A stretch of 64,000 nucleotides of DNA from Fulvimonas sp. R45. Lineage in GTDB: Bacteria > Pseudomonadota > Gammaproteobacteria > Xanthomonadales > Rhodanobacteraceae. The translations under genes were made by a program, and so were the position numbers. A model generated the notes under the pieces. That model was not told the origin of the DNA, made no database searches, and worked only from the letters and a program-made list of their open reading frames with translations. This document shows, one piece after another, positions 58,308-64,000 of the stretch; position 1 is the stretch's first letter, and the number at the start of each line of letters is the position of its first letter. Location: contig NZ_JASERU010000015.1 of the NCBI RefSeq assembly GCF_030504985.1, positions 1 to 64,000 of the forward strand, read 5' to 3'.

Positions 58308-60559
58308 TCACGTCGAACTTCCGCGCCCGCCTCGCCGGTGTCTTCGCGCTGACGCTGGCCGTGCCAGCGACGCCGTTGTTCGCAGCGTCAACCGCGCAGA
58401 CCACGCCGGTCGACTGGGTCGACCCGCACATCGGCACCGCCGGCATCGGTTCGGAATACGGCGGCACCATGCCGCTGGTGACCACCCCGTTCGGCATGAC
58501 CAACTGGACCCCGCTGACCCGCCAGAACCGCGTCAGCGTGAGCCCGTACAACGACGCCGACACCCACATCCAGGGCTTCATCGGCACGCACCAGCCGGCG
58601 ATCTGGATGGGCGACTACGGCTACGTCACCCTGATGCCGGAACTCGACGGCCTGAAGTACGCGCCCGAGGCGCGGCAGCTGAAGTTCTCGCACAAGGACG
58701 AGGTGGCCACGCCCTACGGCTATGCGGTGACGATGGACAGCGACGGCCGCCGCATCCGCGCCGAGATGACCGCGACCGACCACTGCGGCTACCTGCGCTT
58801 CACCTTCCCGGCGAAGTCCAACGCCGGCGTGCTGGTCGAGGCGACCCGTCCGGGCATCCACGGCTACGTCGAGGTGGACGTGCGCAGGCACGAGATCCGC
58901 GGCTACAACCCCGACCGCCAGGACGCCGACCTCGGGCCGCTGAAGCTCCCGAACTTCAAGGGCTACTTCGTGGTGCGCTTCCGGCAGCCGTTCAAGGCGC
59001 AGAGCGTCTACCAGGGCGTGCTGGTGCGACCCGGCAACCACACCCAGGTCGAGGGCGACAACGTGGGCGCCTACGTGTCCTTCGACACCGCCGCCGGCCA
59101 GCCCATCGAGGCGCAGGTGGGCACCTCGTTCATCAGCCTGGCCCAGGCGCAGGCGAACCTCGGCGCGGAACTGCCGGGCTGGGACTTCGACGGCACGCGC
59201 GCGGCGCTCAAGGCCACCTGGAACCGCAAGCTGGGCATCTTCGACATCGACGGCGCTACCACGGCGCAGCGGCACATCTTCTACACCGGGCTCTACCACG
59301 CGCTGCTGTACCCGCGGCTGGCCTCCGAGCACGGCCGCTACTACAGCGCCTTCGATGACCAGGTGCACCAGGGCGTCTCCTATACCGACTACTCGATCTG
59401 GGACACCTTCCGCGCCGAGAACAGCCTGCTCACCCTGGTCGCGCCCGAACGCATCGACGACATGGTGACGGCGCTGCTGCAGGACGCCGACGAGGGCGGC
59501 TGGATGCCGAAGTGGCCCAACCCGTCCTACACCAACATCATGATCGGCACCCACGCCGATTCGCTGGTCGCCGAGGCCATCGCCAAGGGCTTCAAGGGCT
59601 TCGACTGGCAGCGCGCCTACGCAGCCGTGCGCAAGGACGCCACCGTGCCGCCGGACGGCGACACCACGCGGCGCTGGTTCGACCGCGAACCGCACACGCC
59701 CTACGAGGCGCGTGCCGGGCTGACCTACGCGCTGAAGCTGGGTTACATCCCCGCCGACAAGGTCGCCGAATCGGCCTCCAGCACGCTGGAAGAGGCCTAC
59801 GACGACTACGCGGTGGCGCAGGTGGCCAAGGCCACCGGCCACGAACAGGACTACGCGCACTTCCTCGAGCGCTCGCTGGACTACCGCAAGCTGTTCAACC
59901 CGGCGCGCGGCTTCATGCAGGCCCGCAATGCCGACGGCTCCTGGGCCTCGCCGGACGAAGGCTGGACCGAGGGCGACCAATGGGTCTACCTGTTCGCCGC
60001 GCTGCACGACATCGGCGGCACCGTGGCCCTGCTGGGCGGCCCGGCCGCGGCCCAGACGAAGCTGGACGCGCACTTCGACGGTGGCCACAACCACCACGAC
60101 AACGAGCCCAGCCACCACTACGGCTACCTGTACGACTTCATGGGCGCGCCGTGGAAGACCCAGGCGCGGGTGCGCGCGATCGCCGCCGACGCCTACTCGG
60201 ACACGCCTACCGGCATCCTCGGCAACGAGGACTGCGGCCAGATGTCCGCCTGGTACGTGTTCACCGCGCTGGGCTTCTACCCGGTCAACCCGGCCTCGGC
60301 CGAGTACATGATCGGCAGCCCGCTGTTTTCGCGCGTGGCTGTGCACCTGCCGGGCGGCAGGACGTTCACCATCACCGCGAAGAACAACTCCGCCACCAAC
60401 GTCTACATCCAGTCGGCCACGCTCAACGGCAAGCCGCTCGACGTCCCGGTGATCAGCCACGCGCAGATCGTGGCCGGCGGCACGCTGGACTTCGTGATGG
60501 GGCCGCGCCCCTCGCGCTGGGCCGCCGGTTGGCGACCGCGGCCGGTGGCGGCGGATTGA
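58304..60559 (+). CDS. Second GH92 alpha-mannosidase, Sec-exported
   Basis: 751 residues, co-translated with the kinase. Sec-type signal peptide (LAGVFALTLAVPATPLFAAS) in contrast to the Tat signal of the first GH92. Features: VDPHIGTAGIGSEYGGTMPLVTTPFGMTNWTP, IQGFIGTHQPAIWMGDYG, SIWDTFRAENSLLTLV, EGWTEGDQWVYLF (the Glu motif with GDQW instead of SNAW), NEPSHHYGYLYDF and GNEDCGQMSAWYVFTALGFYPV. Differences at the substrate-binding loops suggest a different mannosyl linkage or a different position in the chain than the first enzyme. Its specificity cannot be read from sequence. Confidence 0.9.
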   Translation: MITSNFRARLAGVFALTLAVPATPLFAASTAQTTPVDWVDPHIGTAGIGSEYGGTMPLVTTPFGMTNWTPLTRQNRVSVSPYNDADTHIQGFIGTHQPAIWMGDYGYVTLMPELDGLKYAPEARQLKFSHKDEVATPYGYAVTMDSDGRRIRAEMTATDHCGYLRFTFPAKSNAGVLVEATRPGIHGYVEVDVRRHEIRGYNPDRQDADLGPLKLPNFKGYFVVRFRQPFKAQSVYQGVLVRPGNHTQVEGDNVGAYVSFDTAAGQPIEAQVGTSFISLAQAQANLGAELPGWDFDGTRAALKATWNRKLGIFDIDGATTAQRHIFYTGLYHALLYPRLASEHGRYYSAFDDQVHQGVSYTDYSIWDTFRAENSLLTLVAPERIDDMVTALLQDADEGGWMPKWPNPSYTNIMIGTHADSLVAEAIAKGFKGFDWQRAYAAVRKDATVPPDGDTTRRWFDREPHTPYEARAGLTYALKLGYIPADKVAESASSTLEEAYDDYAVAQVAKATGHEQDYAHFLERSLDYRKLFNPARGFMQARNADGSWASPDEGWTEGDQWVYLFAALHDIGGTVALLGGPAAAQTKLDAHFDGGHNHHDNEPSHHYGYLYDFMGAPWKTQARVRAIAADAYSDTPTGILGNEDCGQMSAWYVFTALGFYPVNPASAEYMIGSPLFSRVAVHLPGGRTFTITAKNNSATNVYIQSATLNGKPLDVPVISHAQIVAGGTLDFVMGPRPSRWAAGWRPRPVAAD

Positions 60560-60599
60560 TACACTTGTTGCTACGCACCAACCAATGGCGATGGAACCC

Positions 60600-61463
60600 A
60601 TGAGCAGCCCGAAGACCGTCGACGACCTGTTGCTGGACATCGCGCGCGACTTCGAGACGCTGCCGCCGCAGTTGCAGAGCATCGCCAGCTACCTCGAGCG
60701 GCAGCGCGCGAACATCATGGTCCAGCGCATCAACGAAGTGGCCGAGGGCAGCGGCGTGCATCCTTCCGCGGTGGTGCGCTTCGCCAAGCGCTTCGGCTTC
60801 TCCGGCTTCCGCGAACTGCAGTCGGTGTTCCGCAGCCACTACACCGACACCGTGACGCCGACGCGCAGCTACCAGCAACGCGTGCGCCAGGCGATCGCGG
60901 GCGGCCAGGCGATGGGCCCGGCCGAGATCGCGCGGCGCTTCATCGACGCCAGCCGCGCCGGCCTGGACGAGCTGGCCGGCGACTTCGACAACAAGCGCTT
61001 CAACGCCGCGGTCGACCTGCTGGTGAAGGCCGAGAACATCTACGTGGTCGCGGTGCGGCGCACCTTCAGCATCGCCAGCTACTTCGTCTACGCGCTGCAG
61101 CACACGCACAAGCGGGTGCACCTGGTCAGCGGCCTGGGCGGCATGTACCACGAGCAGATCCGCAGCATCGGCAGGAACGACGTGCTCGTCGCGATCAGCT
61201 TCCCGCCGTACGGCCGCGAGACGCTGTACTGCAGCCGGGTGGCACAGCAGCACAAGGCCCACGTGCTGGCCATCACCGACAGCGCGCTCGGCCCGCTGGG
61301 CAGCGAGGCCAGGGTCACGCTGAAGGTGAGCGAAGGCAGCGCGTTCGGCTTCCGCGGGCTCGCCAGCACCCTCTGCCTGTGCCAGTCGCTGTTCGTGGCG
61401 CTGGCCTACAAGCTCGAACTCAAGCTCGAAGAGACGTCCCACCCTGGGGGATACGATGACTGA
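60600..61463 (+). CDS. RpiR-family regulator, likely inositol/mannose locus repressor
   Basis: About 287 residues from ATG 60600; ATG 60585 and 60591 are in-frame alternatives and no start has a strong ribosome-binding site. N-terminal RpiR helix-turn-helix (LPPQLQSIASYLERQRANIMVQRINEVAEGSGVHPSAVVRFAKRFGFSGF, about 25-75) and a C-terminal SIS sugar-phosphate-binding domain (IYVVAVRRTFSIASYFVYAL, DVLVAISFPPYGRETLYCS). RpiR proteins commonly control inositol (IolR) or sugar loci. It overlaps iolG by 8 bases and is the only sugar-type regulator in the locus, so it is the best candidate for the sites at 38382 and 49010. Confidence 0.85.
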   Translation: MSSPKTVDDLLLDIARDFETLPPQLQSIASYLERQRANIMVQRINEVAEGSGVHPSAVVRFAKRFGFSGFRELQSVFRSHYTDTVTPTRSYQQRVRQAIAGGQAMGPAEIARRFIDASRAGLDELAGDFDNKRFNAAVDLLVKAENIYVVAVRRTFSIASYFVYALQHTHKRVHLVSGLGGMYHEQIRSIGRNDVLVAISFPPYGRETLYCSRVAQQHKAHVLAITDSALGPLGSEARVTLKVSEGSAFGFRGLASTLCLCQSLFVALAYKLELKLEETSHPGGYDD

Positions 61464-62457
61464 ACGGATCGACGTCGCCGTCTTCGGCGCCGGCCGCATC
61501 GGCACCATCCACGCCGGCAACCTCGCGCGGCACGCCCGCGCGCGGCTGCGCTGCGTGGTGGACATGAACGCGGAGGCGGCCACGGCGCTGGCCGGACGGC
61601 ATGGCGCACGCGTCGCCTCGGCGGACGAGGCACTGGCCAACCCCGCGGTGCGAGCGGTGATGATCTGCTCCAGCACCGACACGCACGCGGACCTGATCCA
61701 GCGCGCCGCAGCGGCCGGCAAGGCGATCTTCTGCGAGAAGCCGGTCGATCTCGACGTGGAACGCGCGCGTGCCTGCGCCGCCGCCGTGCGCGCGGCGGGC
61801 GTCACCTGCATGATCGGCTTCCAGCGCCGCTTCGACCCCACCTTCGCCGCGCTCAAGCGGCGCCTGGACGCCGGCGAGATCGGCACGCCGGAAACGCTCG
61901 TCATCACCAGCCGCGACCCCGCGCCGCCGCCGGTCGAGTACCTCGCGCGGTCCGGCGGCGTGTTCAAGGACATGCTGATCCACGACTTCGACATCTTCCG
62001 CTGGATCCTCGGCGACGAAGCCGTCGCCGTCCACGCCACCGGCGGCTGCCCCGGCCTGCCCGGGGTCGCCGCCGCCGGCGACCTCTCCCACACCGCCGTG
62101 ACCCTGCGCACCCGCGGCGGCGCGCTGTGCCAGATCAACACCTCGCGCCGCGCCGCCTACGGCTACGACCAGCGCTTCGAAGTGCTCGGCAGCCGCGGCC
62201 TGCTGCAGGCCGGCAACGTGCGCCCCACCCAGGTCGTGGCCTGGGGCGAGCAGTCGATCAGCAGCGACACGCCCGAGGCCTTCTTCCTCGAACGCTACCG
62301 CGAGGCCTACGCACTGGAGATCGAGCACTTCCTCGACGCGCTGTGCCACGGCACGCCGGTGCGCACCACCCTCGAGGACGGGATCAAGGCGCTGGAACTG
62401 GCGGAGCTGGCGACGCGGTCGTGGCGCGAAGGGCGGTCGCTGGACATCGCGGCCTGA
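61456..62457 (+). CDS. iolG: Inositol 2-dehydrogenase
   Basis: 333 residues of the GFO/IDH/MocA family. Oxidises myo-inositol with NAD+ to 2-keto-myo-inositol, the first step. N-terminal Rossmann motif VAVFGAGRIGTIHAGNLA, catalytic-region KAIFCEKPVDLD (the EKP lysine), MIGFQRRFDP and FKDMLIHDFDIFRWILGD with the Asp and His of the active site. The rest of the pathway is 14 kb away at 41.6-48.9 kb; together they form a complete set. It may prefer other inositol isomers, which cannot be told from sequence. Confidence 0.9.
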   Translation: MTERIDVAVFGAGRIGTIHAGNLARHARARLRCVVDMNAEAATALAGRHGARVASADEALANPAVRAVMICSSTDTHADLIQRAAAAGKAIFCEKPVDLDVERARACAAAVRAAGVTCMIGFQRRFDPTFAALKRRLDAGEIGTPETLVITSRDPAPPPVEYLARSGGVFKDMLIHDFDIFRWILGDEAVAVHATGGCPGLPGVAAAGDLSHTAVTLRTRGGALCQINTSRRAAYGYDQRFEVLGSRGLLQAGNVRPTQVVAWGEQSISSDTPEAFFLERYREAYALEIEHFLDALCHGTPVRTTLEDGIKALELAELATRSWREGRSLDIAA

Positions 62458-62530
62458 GTGCCTCCTACCGCGTCGGGCGAGGTGCAGCGAGAAGGCGAGT
62501 CCATTTCTGGTGGCGACCGCCTATCCGGCC

Positions 62531-62710
62531 CGTCATCCCGGCGCAGGCCGGACAAGCGCGCAGCGCGCAGAACGCCCGCAGGGCGGCCCCGAAGGGGCGA
62601 GCGCAGCGAGTCATCCAGTAGCGACCACGCCTGCTCGGGCCTCACGGCTACTGGATGACCAGACCTTCGTCTGTTGATAAGGCGCCTCCGGCCTGCGCCG
62701 GAATGACGGG
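62531..62710. repeat. Nested inverted repeat (CGTCATCCCGGCGCAGGCCGG family)
   Basis: Outer arms CGTCATCCCGGCGCAGGCCGG (62531-62551) and CCGGCCTGCGCCGGAATGACGGG (62688-62710). Inner arms GTCATCCAGTAGC (62610-62622) and GCTACTGGATGAC (62647-62659). This kind of mobile-looking palindrome is scattered in Xanthomonadales genomes. It fills most of the 309-base gap between iolG and the marR-type gene, facing the latter's 3' end; no gene is visible in the gap. Confidence 0.75.
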
Positions 62711-62766
62711 CGAGGGCCATGAGGCCACCGGCCCGTGGTTTTCTACTTCATGGAACGCATGGGTTC

Positions 62767-63207
62767 TCAGCGTTCGCCGCGCTCGATCCGTTCCAGGATG
62801 CGGCGCAGATGCGCGAGGTCGGTCGCCGAGAGCTGCTGCAGGCCCGCCGGCGCGTCGTCGCGCACGGTGCGGTGCATCTGCTCGACGACCTTCCGCCCCG
62901 CGCGGGTCAGCGAGACCAGCTTCGCGCGGCGGCTTTCCGGATGCGGCTGCCGCTCGACGAGCCCGCGCCCTTCCAGGTCGTTCACCGCCACGGTGGTGGC
63001 CGGTGCGTCGCTGCCGGTGTCGTCGGCGATCTGCCGCAGGGTCATCGGCGCATCCACCAGCCGCCACAGGATGCGCACGCGGCTGAACGGCAGCCCGGTG
63101 GCCTCGCTCACCTTGCGGCGCCAGTCGCGGCGCGTTTCCCACACCAGCCCGACCATCCGTTGCCACAGGGCGTCGGCCTCGCTGTCGTTGTCAGTGGGTC
63201 GGGTCAT
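62767..63207 (-). CDS. MarR-family transcriptional regulator
   Basis: 146 residues. Winged helix-turn-helix of the MarR type: SRVRILWRLVDAPMTLRQIADDTGSDAPATTVAVNDLEGRGLVERQPHPESRRAKLVSLTRAGRKVVEQM, with the DxRxxK-like wing (ESRRAKLV). Such proteins repress efflux genes and release DNA on binding phenolic or drug-like compounds. The ATG at 63207 overlaps the MFS gene stop (ATGA), so it is the second gene of that operon. Confidence 0.9.
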   Translation of the reverse strand: MTRPTDNDSEADALWQRMVGLVWETRRDWRRKVSEATGLPFSRVRILWRLVDAPMTLRQIADDTGSDAPATTVAVNDLEGRGLVERQPHPESRRAKLVSLTRAGRKVVEQMHRTVRDDAPAGLQQLSATDLAHLRRILERIERGER

Positions 63208-64000
63208 GCGGTCGCTCCCGCAGGCGCTTCGTCCAGCAAGTGTGCCGCATGGCGGGTCGTCCCGCGCGCCCATGGCGTGTCGGATAGCCAGCCGAGCACC
63301 ACCACGGCGACGCCACCGCCGGTGACCAGCCACCAGAAGGGATGCGACGCCTCGGCGAAGCCGTCGTGCACATGCGCGCCCAGGATGGTGCCGGCCAGCG
63401 CCACGCCGAGCGACGCGCCGATCTGCCGGCTGGTGGACGCCACCGCCGCGGCGAGGCCGGCCTGCGCCTTGGGCATGCCGGACACGGCGGTGTTGGTGAT
63501 CGGGGCGTTCACCATGCCGAAGCCGATGCCGAAGATGACGTAGGTGAACAGCAGCAATGACATTGGCGTGGTCGCCGTCAGCCGCGTCATCAGCAGCGCG
63601 CTGGCGAGGGTGGCCGCGCCCGAGGCGAGCAGGGACGGGCGCGCCCCGTACGCGCCGACCAGGCGGCCGGACAACGGCGAGCAGAGGATGGTCGCCAGCG
63701 CCAGTGGCAGCGTGCACAGGCCGGTCTGGAACGCCGACAGCCCGCGCACGTCCTGCAGGTAGAGCGCGTTGAGGAAGAGGAAGCCGGAGAACGCGGAAAA
63801 ACTGCATACGGCGATCAGGGTCGCGCTGCTGAACGGCGCGCTGCGGAAGAAGCGCAGGTCGATCAGCGGCTCGCGGCGCCGCGGCTCGTAGGCGAGCAGG
63901 GCGCACAGCGACAGCGCGGCCACGGCGAAGAGCCCGACGATCGTCGTCGAACCCCATCCCGCATGCGGGCCTTCGATGACTCCATAGGTCACGCTCGCCA
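63204..64000 (-). CDS. MFS drug/H+ antiporter, DHA2 (EmrB/QacA) type, C-terminal part
   Basis: C-terminal half of a 14-helix transporter; the 5' end lies beyond the window. Visible: REPLIDLRFFRSAPFSSATLIAVCSFSAFSGFLFLNALYLQ, LSAFQTGLCTLPLALATILCSPLSGRLVGAYG, TNTAVSGMPKAQAGLAAAVASTSRQIGASLGVALAGTIL (the motif C region of DHA2 exporters). It pumps out hydrophobic compounds using the proton gradient. Translationally coupled to the marR-type gene downstream. Confidence 0.88.
   Translation of the reverse strand, partial: ASVTYGVIEGPHAGWGSTTIVGLFAVAALSLCALLAYEPRRREPLIDLRFFRSAPFSSATLIAVCSFSAFSGFLFLNALYLQDVRGLSAFQTGLCTLPLALATILCSPLSGRLVGAYGARPSLLASGAATLASALLMTRLTATTPMSLLLFTYVIFGIGFGMVNAPITNTAVSGMPKAQAGLAAAVASTSRQIGASLGVALAGTILGAHVHDGFAEASHPFWWLVTGGGVAVVVLGWLSDTPWARGTTRHAAHLLDEAPAGATA

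Overview
The window is GC-rich chromosomal DNA from a gammaproteobacterium, most likely order Xanthomonadales (Rhodanobacteraceae or Xanthomonadaceae, e.g. a Dyella, Luteibacter or Rhodanobacter relative). This rests on the housekeeping genes (purD, tsaC, topA, dprA, def-fmt-rsmB, lpxL, dtd, rpoD followed by tRNA-Ile2) and on the many intergenic palindromes. The genus is an inference; no rRNA gene is present.

Layout. 1-6.1 kb: a type VI secretion cargo island in the order VgrG tail, DUF4123 adaptor, VasX/BTH_I2691-type effector (frame broken at a G7 run), membrane immunity candidate (DUF6708-like), then a decayed second effector copy. 6.1-8.4 kb: a SUMF1-fold exported protein and a TPM-domain membrane protein. 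8.5-20.3 kb: housekeeping genes with an orphan AMP-binding enzyme; dprA appears to lack the central SGLxxGID segment. 20.3-32.4 kb: envelope and LPS genes (two GT83 lipid-linked sugar transferases, several GT2/GT4 transferases, an O-antigen ligase, a CDP-glycerol phosphotransferase-like protein, a TPR protein, a lipid A acyltransferase), with an AT-richer insert at about 24-27 kb. 32.4-35.6 kb: dtd, rpoD, a small NTF2-fold protein, tRNA-Ile(CAT). 35.7-38.3 kb: an accessory cluster beside the tRNA (unknown protein, Nudix hydrolase, tandem-LuxR-HTH protein, XRE-like regulator).

38.4-62.5 kb is the most interesting part. It combines a sugar/inositol ABC importer, a full myo-inositol catabolic set (iolC fused to a DUF2090 domain, iolD, iolE, iolB, iolA/mmsA, and iolG at the far end), two GH92 alpha-mannosidases, a TonB-dependent receptor, a secreted Ca-type phosphatidylinositol phospholipase C, a PHP-domain phosphoesterase coupled to it, a PfkB sugar kinase and an RpiR-type regulator. 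A 23-bp identical sequence lies at the -35 region upstream of both the importer/iol operon and the GH92/TonB/PI-PLC operon, so the two are probably one regulon. I infer a locus that takes apart mannosylated inositol phospholipids (fungal mannosyl-inositol-phosphoceramides, GPI anchors, or actinobacterial phosphatidylinositol mannosides) and feeds the inositol into central metabolism. 62.5-64 kb: a repeat, then a MarR regulator and an MFS drug exporter that runs off the window.
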